A DNA stretch of 11,060 nt from Pyrolobus sp964613695 (GCA_964613695.1 CAZTIR010000046.1:1-11060); one strand, 5' to 3'; positions 1 to 6,040 are shown, counted from the stretch's first letter. The notes: generated by a model from the letters alone, not told the origin. Numbers and translations: made by a program.

Positions 1-557
1 GCCCTCTTATTACCCAATATTTTTATAGGCTCGTCGAGCATGTCTAGCACAACTACCTCTCTGTCTGGGTTGGCGTGCTTAAGCTCGGCAGCTACCTCGA
101 CACCAACGAAGCCGGCCCCAACAATAACCATTGTGTTCGCTTTGCGCGCAAGCTCCCTAATTCGGAGCGCCGCCTCGACGCTGTATAGAGGGATGGTGTA
201 CCTCTCTGCACCCTCTACATTGAAGAAGGCTGGGGCGGCGCCGGTAGCGAGAATTAGGTAATCGTACTTTATCTTATCTCCATCGCTGAGGTAGACGTGA
301 TCCTGGTCGATGCTGGAGGCTCTCGCTTTTATAAGCTCGGCGTTGGAAGCTTTAGCCAGCTTGTCGACAGGGAAGCTCACATCGTCGGCGTTAAGGCGGC
401 CGCCCGCGACCTCTGGGAGAGCGGGTAGGAAGACAAGCTGAGCGTTACTCGTCACCCAGACACACTCTATACTTGTGCCGCATGCCCTCGAAAGCCTTTT
501 TATAGCCTCTACGCCGGCGAACCCCGATCCCACTACAACTATTCTCTGTCTAGTCAT
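1..557 (-). CDS. NDH-2-like FAD/NAD(P)-binding oxidoreductase (N-terminal part; runs off the window)
   Basis: The reverse strand is open from an ATG at 557 to the window edge, giving about 185 residues of the N-terminal part. The protein starts with a Rossmann FAD-binding motif (VVVGSGFAGVEA, residues 7-18), has LILATGA near 102-107, which typically closes the FAD domain, and a second dinucleotide fold (VIVGAGFVGVEVAAEL, 144-159) for NAD(P)H. The stretch FLPALPEVAGG (43-53) resembles the segment after the first fold in type II NADH dehydrogenases and sulfide:quinone reductases, which pass electrons to membrane quinones. Family membership is clear. NADH, sulfide or another donor cannot be decided because the C-terminal half is missing. 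No redox cysteine pair is visible in this part. A TATA-like box at 593-603 lies about 40 nt upstream of the start and would allow a short leader. The gene is transcribed away from the cupin gene, across a non-coding gap of about 330 bp. Confidence 0.88.
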   Translation of the reverse strand, partial: MTRQRIVVVGSGFAGVEAIKRLSRACGTSIECVWVTSNAQLVFLPALPEVAGGRLNADDVSFPVDKLAKASNAELIKARASSIDQDHVYLSDGDKIKYDYLILATGAAPAFFNVEGAERYTIPLYSVEAALRIRELARKANTMVIVGAGFVGVEVAAELKHANPDREVVVLDMLDEPIKILGNKR

Positions 558-592
558 ACTCGTTGCTCCGGGCGCAAGGAGCGCGAAGAGCT

Positions 593-603
593 AATATAAA
601 AAG
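593..603 (-). promoter_or_regulatory. TATA box of the NDH-2-like gene
   Basis: Read on the reverse strand this is CTTTTTATATT, an AT-rich island in otherwise GC-rich sequence. Transcription would be expected to start about 25 nt downstream, near 573, leaving a leader of some 15 nt before the ATG at 557. A GGAG at 566-569 could act as a weak ribosome-binding site. The call rests on position and composition only. Confidence 0.6.
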
Positions 604-888
604 GGATATTCGTGTGTGGCTCGTTACTCTCAACGGGCCCCGCCGGTCTCACACCCGCAGAGACCCGGCAACGGGGCAATGAAGCGGGGCGGTCAGGCGG
701 GGCACACCTCTACTCAAAACACTTGACAGTTATACGCGCGTTGTTACGCCTTACACTATCCTGGGGATGAGCGGGCCCCCTTGCGCCCCTAGCCCGCGGA
801 GCCCTATGAGGGGCGATGAGGACTGCCGGGCCGGTAGCGACCCACATGATTTAGGCGCCCGTCTCATAGTCTCGTTTCGGGCTCGCTT
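604..888. other. GC-rich non-coding gap with hairpins
   Basis: No convincing protein gene lies here. The stretch holds a strong hairpin at 637-677, a direct repeat of GCGGGGC at 684-690 and 697-703, an AT-richer island with a TATA-like GTTATAC near 729-735, and then about 120 nt of GC-rich sequence able to form several stems: 771-776 with 792-797, 801-805 with 809-814, and 823-827 with 833-837. I compared it with remembered signatures of SRP RNA, RNase P RNA, tRNA, C/D and H/ACA RNAs and found no match. It may be a leader of the cupin operon or an unrecognised structured RNA. Confidence 0.5.
637..677. other. Strong inverted repeat (hairpin)
   Basis: The arm GCCGGTCTC (642-650) pairs with GAGACCCGGC (660-669) with one bulged C, around a 9-nt loop. 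An outer GCCCC (637-641) pairs with GGGGC (673-677) across an AAC bulge. The result is about 14 base pairs in 41 nt. It lies upstream of both flanking genes, which diverge, so it is not placed as a terminator for either. A protein-binding site or an RNA structure are both possible. Confidence 0.5.
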
Positions 889-1302
889 ATGCTCATAGAG
901 CGTGGCGCGTGCGGCGAGGTGCTAGGCTCTTACCGGGACGTCAAGGAGGAGCCAGTTGTGATGAATGGTCAAAGGCTGAGTGGCGTCTGGATTAGGTGGC
1001 TGATAAGACCCGGTGAGGGGGAGGCCCGCGGTTTTGCCATGCGCGTTTTCCGTGTTGAGCCCGGCGCTGTTATCCCGGCTCATAAACATCCATGGGAGCA
1101 TGGTATATTCGTGCTAAGGGGTAAGGTGACTATACGTGTTGGTAAAGCACGTTATGTCCTATCTGCGAATGACTTTATGCTAATACCTCCTAACGTTGAA
1201 CACGAGTACGTGAACATAGGGGATGAGGATCTTGAGTTCATCTGCGTGATACCATCGTCAGCAACCGTTGCGGATGACTACAACCCCTGCGGGAAGGGCT
1301 AA
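889..1302 (+). CDS. Small single-domain cupin protein
   Basis: A 137-residue protein with one cupin beta-barrel. Motif 1 is HKHPWEH (65-71), giving putative metal ligands His65, His67 and His71; motif 2 ends in PPNVEHEY, giving His105. This HxHPWEH pattern is common in small archaeal and bacterial cupins that bind a divalent metal, but their substrates are mostly unknown, so no reaction is proposed. The ATG at 889 is kept because the segment GSYRDVKEEPV before the barrel resembles the usual N-terminal lead of these proteins; the ATG at 961 would remove it. No strong ribosome-binding site is visible. It is the first gene of a likely two-gene unit with the phosphoribosyltransferase, whose longer forms overlap its 3' end. 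Confidence 0.8.
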   Translation: MLIERGACGEVLGSYRDVKEEPVVMNGQRLSGVWIRWLIRPGEGEARGFAMRVFRVEPGAVIPAHKHPWEHGIFVLRGKVTIRVGKARYVLSANDFMLIPPNVEHEYVNIGDEDLEFICVIPSSATVADDYNPCGKG

Positions 1303-2014
1303 AACCAGGCGTGGCGCGATTAGGGTAGGGTTGGCCGTGCCCCGTGTCCCAGTTAAGCTTGTTTCGTGGGACGAGATAGTCGAGTGGTCTTACGGCTTGG
1401 CACGGAGGATAAAGGAGAGCGGCTATAAGCCCACGGTTGTAATCGCTGTTGCTAGAGGCGGATATGTGCCAGCGCGCCTCCTCTGCGACTTCCTCGGCGT
1501 CGAGAATCTTTTAAGCATACAGAGTCAACACTGGACTGAGGCTGCTAAGGCGAGCGAGAAGGCTGTACTCAAGTTCCCCTACAAGGTTGACTTGAGGGGG
1601 CACAAGGCGCTCCTTGTGGACGATATAGTTGATACTGGAGAGACGCTCCTCCTCGCGAAAGAATATGTCGTGAACGAGTGGAAGCCTGACGAGTTGAGGG
1701 TGGCTGCCCTACAATGGATAAGTAGTGTTGCCAAGTTCAAGCCGGACTACTACTATATCGAGGTTAAGGAGTGGACGTGGTTCCAGTACCCGTGGACACG
1801 GCTGGAGGATACGATGCAGTTCATAAAGCGTATGATGGAGGAGGTTGCGAGGGAGGAGGGTAAGCGCGAGTGGACATACGAGGAGGTGAAGCAGAAGTTT
1901 CTAGAGTGGTATGGCGTTGATGTAGGGGACCTCTACTACCGGGAGGCTTTGTCGATGCTCGAGGAGAGGGGTATCGTAAAGAGGAAGGACTCTAAATACG
2001 TCTATATGGGCTAG
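1268..2014 (+). CDS. Phosphoribosyltransferase (archaeal Hpt/Gpt-like, COG2236 type)
   Basis: A cytoplasmic type I phosphoribosyltransferase. The PRPP-binding signature LLVDDIVDTGETL lies at about 115-127, and the earlier VVIAVARGGYVPARLL (57-72) is the PRPP/pyrophosphate loop region seen in purine salvage enzymes. These enzymes transfer ribose 5-phosphate from PRPP to a base; which base is used is not readable here. A C-terminal tail of about 55 residues (EWTYEEVKQKF onward) looks like a small helical or winged-helix add-on. The start is doubtful. The longest form uses a TTG at 1268 inside the cupin gene, an ATG follows at 1274, and a TTG at 1331 or GTG at 1337 would place the start just before the conserved VPVKLVSWDEIV. 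I favour 1331/1337, because the first 20 residues look unlike a family N-terminus and both starts clear the cupin stop. Confidence 0.85.
   Translation: MRMTTTPAGRAKTRRGAIRVGLAVPRVPVKLVSWDEIVEWSYGLARRIKESGYKPTVVIAVARGGYVPARLLCDFLGVENLLSIQSQHWTEAAKASEKAVLKFPYKVDLRGHKALLVDDIVDTGETLLLAKEYVVNEWKPDELRVAALQWISSVAKFKPDYYYIEVKEWTWFQYPWTRLEDTMQFIKRMMEEVAREEGKREWTYEEVKQKFLEWYGVDVGDLYYREALSMLEERGIVKRKDSKYVYMG
1991..2000 (+). promoter_or_regulatory. Possible TATA box for the downstream C/D sRNA
   Basis: TCTAAATACG lies inside the last codons of the phosphoribosyltransferase gene. Its centre is about 26 nt upstream of 2022, close to where the C/D RNA should begin. A second AT-rich run, TCTATAT at 2001-2007, is an alternative. 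Processing from a readthrough transcript of the upstream gene is equally possible. Confidence 0.35.
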
Positions 2015-2023
2015 TATACCCCG

Positions 2024-2082
2024 ATGCAGTGATGTGACCAGCTATCGCTGAGCTAGTGATGAGATTGGTCTTTGCTGAGCAG
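2024..2082 (+). ncRNA. C/D-box guide sRNA, predicted to target two nearby sites in 23S rRNA domain II
   Basis: All boxes of an archaeal C/D sRNA are present with canonical spacing: C box GTGATGT (2029-2035, last base off consensus), 12-nt guide, D' box CTGA (2048-2051), 4-nt spacer, C' box GTGATGA (2056-2062), 12-nt guide, D box CTGA (2075-2078). TGC before the C box can pair with GCA after the D box. Such RNAs bind L7Ae, Nop5 and fibrillarin and direct 2'-O-methylation of the nucleotide paired five bases upstream of D or D'. The D' guide GACCAGCTATCG is complementary to the conserved 23S segment GAUAGCUGGUU, giving predicted methylation of the second A in GAUA. The D guide GATTGGTCTTTG matches AAAGACCAAUC, which lies about 20 nt upstream in the same rRNA region, giving predicted methylation of the G in AAAG. 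rRNA sequences are from memory. The last 30 nt are antisense to the 3' end of trm10. Confidence 0.85.
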
Positions 2083-3156
2083 TATGCTCGACTCTATCCT
2101 CAAAACAGCTCCCGCCATGCGCGCGGCTTTTGCGAAGTCGTGTGGACGTATCGGCAGCCATCTTACGAGCTCGAGATAGTGTAGGGAGTTTACCTCTCTT
2201 AGCTTACGCTTGGCTATCTCTGCATATGCCCGGATACGCGCCTCGTGCGGAGGTATAGTATCATAGAGCGCTCTCTCTACATCACCGTCGTATAGGTATC
2301 TAGCGCGTAGCACTGTATCAACGATCGCATTTATCGTGTTAGGCAGTCCTACCAAGCTCCCGCGTAACGCTATGCGTCTACGTACGGCGCGTCTAATAGG
2401 TAGTTGAGAGGTTGCACCAGGCCTAGGCCTCTTATCCACTATACCACCCACGATGAACACTTCTGCCTCGAGAACCTCCTCTCTCCTAAGCTCGTGTGGC
2501 GCGTTCGGATCGAGGAGGATGCGGAGGCCATCATAGCCTCTAACGTCTAGCGCCTCGTCTGTGCTGAGGGGCGTCGACTGGTAGAAGCTAGACGCCATGA
2601 AGGGTTTCAGCCACGCCTCGAGGCCGGGGGGCGTGTTTGTTAGGAGAAGGTGCCTATCCCACAAGTATTCACGGACAACTCCTAGAGTTGCTGCGAGTTG
2701 ACGTCTAAGACTCCCAAGCTCATCAAGATTATGTAGCGAGAACTGAGCTAGATCCACTACGATTAAGGGTCTAGGCTTCTCTCCCAACAAGTCTAGTAGG
2801 TGGCGGCGGGTTAAGCAGCCCGGTTTAAGCTTCTGGTATAGCGCCGCCTCTGCCCTCACACTCCCCGGTCCGAGTATGAATCGGAACTCGCGGCCATCAT
2901 CTCGGACTATATGGTCGACGTCCCCTCTTATCCACGTGGATGAAGATACGCACCAATTCCATACGAGGAGCCGGAGCGCGGTCTCCTGGAAGCCGTTTAC
3001 ACGTATGCGCCGCGATTTGATATGGGCTCCTAGGCCTAGGCTGTACCAGCCGTGCTCATCGAGGAGCTTAAGTAGTTTGTAGAATAGGCACTCTTCTCGA
3101 CACTTCGGGGAGTATACCAGGAGCCTCAAGGTTTCAGCCTCCGTGAGGCTCTTCAT
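2053..3156 (-). CDS. trm10: Archaeal Trm10-type tRNA (purine-9 N1) methyltransferase, SPOUT family
   Basis: A 367-residue protein whose C-terminal half carries the archaeal Trm10 SPOUT pattern: LRILLDPNAPHEL (211-223), VFIVGGIVDKRPRPG (233-247, with candidate catalytic Asp241), and RRIALRGSLVGLPNTINAIVD (260-280), which builds the trefoil-knot SAM site. Trm10 methylates N1 of the purine at tRNA position 9. Characterised archaeal members make m1A9 (Sulfolobus) or both m1A9 and m1G9 (Thermococcus), so base specificity here is open. Residues 1-190 match the archaeal N-terminal region expected to help bind tRNA. The ATG at 3156 is used; it has no clear ribosome-binding site. A C/D-box motif set on the same strand ends 7 nt before this ATG, and another C/D RNA on the opposite strand covers the stop codon, so the gene is bracketed by two guide RNA candidates. 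Confidence 0.87.
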   Translation of the reverse strand: MKSLTEAETLRLLVYSPKCREECLFYKLLKLLDEHGWYSLGLGAHIKSRRIRVNGFQETALRLLVWNWCVSSSTWIRGDVDHIVRDDGREFRFILGPGSVRAEAALYQKLKPGCLTRRHLLDLLGEKPRPLIVVDLAQFSLHNLDELGSLRRQLAATLGVVREYLWDRHLLLTNTPPGLEAWLKPFMASSFYQSTPLSTDEALDVRGYDGLRILLDPNAPHELRREEVLEAEVFIVGGIVDKRPRPGATSQLPIRRAVRRRIALRGSLVGLPNTINAIVDTVLRARYLYDGDVERALYDTIPPHEARIRAYAEIAKRKLREVNSLHYLELVRWLPIRPHDFAKAARMAGAVLRIESSILLSKDQSHH

Positions 3157-3159
3157 CGA

Positions 3160-3226
3160 GGCTTCAGCGTGTTGAGAGGAGGCTCATCACGGGGTCGGTC
3201 AGGGGGTTACTCCTCATCTCCTAGCA
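3160..3226 (-). ncRNA. Probable C/D-box guide sRNA in the trm10 5' leader
   Basis: In order on the reverse strand: C box GAGATGA (3220-3214, one base off consensus), 11-nt guide GGAGTAACCCC, D' box CTGA (3202-3199), 8-nt spacer, perfect C' box GTGATGA (3190-3184), 16-nt guide ending in CTCAACACG, D box CTGA (3167-3164). GCT before C can pair with AGC after D. The C'-D interval is longer than the usual 10-13 nt, which lowers confidence. Predicted targets would contain GGGGUUACUCC (methylated U) and CGUGUUGAGAGG (methylated second U); I could not place either in a known rRNA or tRNA. It fills the 90-bp gap between the aminotransferase stop and the trm10 ATG and may be processed from a shared transcript. 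Confidence 0.62.
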
Positions 3227-3246
3227 TCGGGTCGGGGAGTTTATCC

Positions 3247-4371
3247 TCACACCCCGTTTAACGCCTCCTTAACAGCCTCGATTATATACTCGATATCCTC
3301 TCGTGAGAGGAGAGGATGCACCGGCAGGCTAAGCACCTCTCTAGCAGCCTTGGCGGCGTTTGGGCATATGGTGTCGGCTGGCGGGTAGCCCATTGCCCGG
3401 AAGAGGGGCTGATCGGGCAGGGCGAGCGGGTAGTGTACAGCGGTTTCAACCCCTTTACTCCTGAGTCTTGATGAGAGATCGTCTCGTGTGACTCCCACCT
3501 TCTCGGGCTCGACGCGTACAACGTACTGGTGGTACACGTGGTAGTAGCCGGGCTTCTCTCGTGGTAGTATGAGTCCAGTGTTCTTCAAGCCCTCTGTCAG
3601 TAATCTCGCGTTCTCTCTCCTCCTTCTATTCAACTCGTCGAGCTTGCGGAGCTGTGCTAGCCCTATTGCAGCCTGTATCGAGGTTATGCGTAGGTTGAGG
3701 CCGAATGTTACATGCAAGTATTTAGACTCTTGCCCGTGGTTCCGTAGCATTCTAACACGCCACGCTATATCATCGCGGTTCGTGGTTACAGCGCCGCCCT
3801 CACCCATGGTCATGTTCTTAGTCGCGTAGAAGCTGAAGGCCGCTGCATCTCCCCAGGCACCAGCCTTCACGCCTTCTAGGCTAGCTCCATGAGCCTGTGC
3901 CGCATCCTCTATGAGGACCAGATCCTCCTCCCTAGCAATCCTGGACAACCGCTTAACATCAGCCATATGACCGTACAAGTGGACAGCGATAATCGCCCTC
4001 GTCCTGCTTGTAAGCTTATTCTCAACATCCCTCGGGTCGATCGTGTAAGTCTCCAGCTCTATATCCGCGAATACGGGACGCGCGCCTACAGCGAGAACCG
4101 CCGTGGCTGTCGCTATGAACGTGAAGCACGGGACTATGACCTCATCGCCTGGACCAACCCCAGCCGCTTTCAGAGCAGCCGTGAGCGCAAGCGTACCGTT
4201 AGCTATTGTTAATGCGTGCTTTACGCCTATGTACTCGGCGAACCTCTTCTCAAACTCCTCGACAAGAGGGCCGTGTGCCAGCATGCCAGACTTTAAGACC
4301 TCGATAACGTTTCGAACCTCCTCGTCACCAATCACCGGCTGGGCGATGCGAATGACGCGCTTGCTATGCAA
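3247..4371 (-). CDS. DegT/DnrJ/EryC1/StrS-family PLP-dependent sugar aminotransferase
   Basis: A full-length 374-residue fold-type I aminotransferase. The N-terminal IAQPVIGDEEVRNVIEVLKSGMLAHGP (9-35) is the family's typical opening. The PLP site is visible as EDAAQAHGA (155-163, Asp156 for the pyridine nitrogen and Gln159), Ser180, and Lys185 in FSFYATKNMTMGEGGAV as the Schiff-base lysine. RNHGQ follows near 211. The family transfers an amino group, usually from glutamate, to keto-sugars bound to a nucleotide, feeding amino sugars into glycans, S-layer glycoproteins or polysaccharide; the sugar is not predictable here. The start is a TTG at 4371, immediately before the conserved domain. No ATG, GTG or TTG precedes it in the codons I read upstream. 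A TATA-like GATAATAT near 4402-4410 would give an almost leaderless mRNA. Its 5' end overlaps a possible small gene on the other strand. Confidence 0.92.
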   Translation of the reverse strand: MHSKRVIRIAQPVIGDEEVRNVIEVLKSGMLAHGPLVEEFEKRFAEYIGVKHALTIANGTLALTAALKAAGVGPGDEVIVPCFTFIATATAVLAVGARPVFADIELETYTIDPRDVENKLTSRTRAIIAVHLYGHMADVKRLSRIAREEDLVLIEDAAQAHGASLEGVKAGAWGDAAAFSFYATKNMTMGEGGAVTTNRDDIAWRVRMLRNHGQESKYLHVTFGLNLRITSIQAAIGLAQLRKLDELNRRRRENARLLTEGLKNTGLILPREKPGYYHVYHQYVVRVEPEKVGVTRDDLSSRLRSKGVETAVHYPLALPDQPLFRAMGYPPADTICPNAAKAAREVLSLPVHPLLSREDIEYIIEAVKEALNGV

Positions 4372-4531
4372 ATCCGGCCCGCTGGTAGGCTTCGCAACCT
4401 CCCTGATATTATCGATACTCGCGCTTACCGTGTACGCCGCGAGGCGCTCGAAGAGGATTGCGCTCCTCCTGGCAGCGCTCTCGCTGCTCGACTACTATGC
4501 GGCTTTTCTCTATAGTCTCACGACTCGGTGA
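4346..4531 (+). CDS. Possible 61-residue membrane protein (two transmembrane segments)
   Basis: From an ATG at 4346 (second ATG at 4352) the frame encodes a short protein with hydrophobic segments at about 12-30 (LVGFATSLILSILALTVY) and 38-58 (IALLLAALSLLDYYAAFLY), separated by AARRSKR. This would be a helical hairpin with a positive, probably cytoplasmic, loop. It occupies the otherwise unassigned 4372-4517 gap. Against it, the first 26 nt are antisense to the aminotransferase start, the region must also hold that gene's promoter, no ribosome-binding site is evident, and frames opposite GC-rich DNA can look hydrophobic by chance. Its end overlaps the next reverse-strand gene by 14 nt. I recognise no family. 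Confidence 0.35.
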   Translation: MRMTRLLCKSGPLVGFATSLILSILALTVYAARRSKRIALLLAALSLLDYYAAFLYSLTTR

Positions 4532-4883
4532 TATCCTCAAAAGCTTCGAGCACATCTAGGACATTATCCTTGAACCTAGATTCCACTCTAACACCCCGCT
4601 TCCTCAAAACGCTCTCGATGAGCGCATGGGCCTCGGATAAATCATCTAAAACTTCTTCAAGCTGATCCCTAGCCTCCTCCTCGCCAACTTGTTCTACTAG
4701 GTCGTCTAGGTAGTCTCGTATATTCTCCGCGTATAGCTCCAGCCTAGCCGTGTCGCCGTAAACCACGAGCCTTAGTGCTAGAGGGGCGCTCGGATGCCAG
4801 ACTAGTATGGCATCGCCTCGCTCCTCTACACGGTACCCTCTAGACTTAACTAGCTTGTAAATCTCGTCAAGGTAGCTGCTCAA
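4518..4883 (-). CDS. Hypothetical acidic protein (121 aa)
   Basis: No family recognised. The 121-residue protein is cytoplasmic in character, with no signal peptide or membrane segment. Residues 1-55 look alpha/beta (YLDEIYKLVKSRGYRVEE, then strands AILVWHP and LALRLVVYG), followed by a strongly acidic helical part, DYLDDLVEQVGEEEARDQLEEVLDDLSEAHALIESVLRK cut into two likely helices at about 57-95. The start is a TTG at 4883. It is supported by a TATA-like TTTTTAATA centred 25 nt upstream, exactly the distance expected for a leaderless archaeal mRNA. It diverges from the DUF354 gene across 57 bp. No function is proposed. Confidence 0.72.
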   Translation of the reverse strand: MSSYLDEIYKLVKSRGYRVEERGDAILVWHPSAPLALRLVVYGDTARLELYAENIRDYLDDLVEQVGEEEARDQLEEVLDDLSEAHALIESVLRKRGVRVESRFKDNVLDVLEAFEDITES

Positions 4884-4903
4884 CGAGAACCCCGGATTAC
4901 AAG

Positions 4904-4912
4904 TATTAAAAA
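4904..4912. promoter_or_regulatory. Shared TATA-like element of a divergent gene pair
   Basis: TATTAAAAA (TTTTTAATA on the other strand) is the main AT-rich run in the 57-bp gap. It sits 25 nt from the leaderless TTG at 4883 and 33 nt from the ATG at 4941, so it could serve the reverse gene and possibly both. A second AT run, TATTTAA at 4921-4927, is too close to the forward ATG for a normal TATA spacing. Confidence 0.5.
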
Positions 4913-4940
4913 CCCGGTAGTATTTAACGAGGGTTGCTGT

Positions 4941-6005
4941 ATGAGAGTCTGGATTGACGCCTTAACGCCTAAACAAGCTAGACTCGCAGCCTACCTTTAC
5001 GAGAGGCTTACTAGTAAAGGCTTCAGGGTTTTGGTAACCACGCGTGACTATGACATCACGCGCTTTGTGCTAGAGAGGCTCGGCGTAGAATACATCAGCG
5101 TAGGCAGGCATGGGGGCGGTGATCTGAAGTCGAAGCTCATTGCAGATCTCGAACGCGCTCTTCACCTTGTCGGCGTCGTAGACGAGTTTAGACCAGACGT
5201 GCTAGTATCCTACCCCAGCCCGTCCGCGCTTAGAGTTGCTTTTGGCCTAGCGATGCCCAGCATAGTCTTCACAGACAGCCCGCATAGTATCCCGGCGCAC
5301 CTCTTAACGGTCCCCCTGGCTGACTATCTGATATACCCTTCGTTAATACCGCGCCAGTTTTTCGAGAGGTACGCGTCTTTCAAAACCAGGTTCATAGCCT
5401 ACATGGGTATCGATGAGATAGGATGGGTAAGAGAGCATAAGTGCAACGAGGATCTTCTCGGCGAGTTAGGGCTAGAGAAAGATGGCTACGTGGTTGTCAG
5501 GCTTGCTGAGACTCTTGCCGAGTATTATAGGGGGTGGCCTAAGCCCCCTCTCGCCTCGATTATAGAAGAGCTCGTCAGGAACGGTTTCAAGGTCGTGGCT
5601 ATACCTCGCTACGCCTCAGACTACGAGTTGGTCGACGAGCTTCGAAGAAAGTATAGTAGTATGATAGTGGTTATCTGGGGTACTGCTGTTGAGAGCCTCG
5701 ACCTGTACTGCTGGGCTCGTCTAGTAATAACGGGAGGTGCTACAATGGCACGCGAGGCGGCATTAATGTGTAAGCAGGCGCTCTCATTCTACCCGGTGTA
5801 CCTCAACAAGGTTCTCGAGCAGTTAGGGTTTCCGCTTATCAACTACCAAGGCGAGTATACTCCGGCATCCGTGTTGACGCTCATAAGGAATCTGCTTGAA
5901 GAGCCTGTTAGCTGCACCGGGCAAGCAAGGGAGCTCATCAAGACCTTCGAGACGCCTGCGGAGCCTCTACTATCGCTGCTAGAGGAGCTGCAGAGCAAAA
6001 TATAA
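4941..6005 (+). CDS. DUF354-family protein (GT-B glycosyltransferase-like)
   Basis: A 354-residue protein that opens with MRVWIDALTPKQARL, close to the DUF354 N-terminal pattern (VWID..TPxH/Q). The family (PF04007, COG1817) is archaeal-rich and adopts a UDP-GlcNAc epimerase/glycosyltransferase-like GT-B fold with two Rossmann domains. Landmarks are VLVSYPSPSALRVAFGL (87-103), TDSPHS (111-116), and GGATMAREAAL (265-275), the probable nucleotide-sugar phosphate loop of the second domain. No catalytic assignment is established for most members, so only a role in nucleotide-sugar or glycan metabolism is inferred. A GAGGG at 4929-4933 before the ATG is a plausible ribosome-binding site. The sugar aminotransferase nearby is compatible with a glycan function but is on the other strand. 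The promoter of the downstream tRNA overlaps its last codons. Confidence 0.82.
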   Translation: MRVWIDALTPKQARLAAYLYERLTSKGFRVLVTTRDYDITRFVLERLGVEYISVGRHGGGDLKSKLIADLERALHLVGVVDEFRPDVLVSYPSPSALRVAFGLAMPSIVFTDSPHSIPAHLLTVPLADYLIYPSLIPRQFFERYASFKTRFIAYMGIDEIGWVREHKCNEDLLGELGLEKDGYVVVRLAETLAEYYRGWPKPPLASIIEELVRNGFKVVAIPRYASDYELVDELRRKYSSMIVVIWGTAVESLDLYCWARLVITGGATMAREAALMCKQALSFYPVYLNKVLEQLGFPLINYQGEYTPASVLTLIRNLLEEPVSCTGQARELIKTFETPAEPLLSLLEELQSKI

Positions 6006-6006
6006 G
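5997..6006 (+). promoter_or_regulatory. TATA box of tRNA-Cys
   Basis: AAAATATAAG spans the stop codon of the DUF354 gene. Its centre lies about 26 nt upstream of 6027, predicting a 5' leader of roughly 14 nt removed by RNase P. The transcript could continue into the C/D RNA downstream. Confidence 0.6.
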
Positions 6007-6040
6007 AGGTTAGAAGCAGGACCAAAAGCATGGAAGCTGT

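Noticed and set aside
40..261. Forward frame of 73 codons in the first 300 bases
   Set aside because: It is the antisense shadow of the NDH-2-like gene, whose reverse-strand translation shows both dinucleotide-binding motifs.
815..846. Possible k-turn and H/ACA-type hairpin (GATGAGGA opposite CGA, ACA at 844-846)
   Set aside because: The lower stem is only 3 bp and the pocket-to-ACA distance does not fit H/ACA RNAs; kept only as part of the general structured-gap observation.
767..898. A 43-codon forward frame from ATG 767 ending over the cupin start
   Set aside because: The product is rich in Pro, Arg and Cys, without any domain look or ribosome-binding site, and the DNA is better explained by GC-rich stems. 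It could be a leader frame, but nothing supports translation.
3889..4212. Forward frame of 107 codons opposite the aminotransferase
   Set aside because: It lies entirely over the well-conserved PLP enzyme and shows no protein-like pattern of its own.
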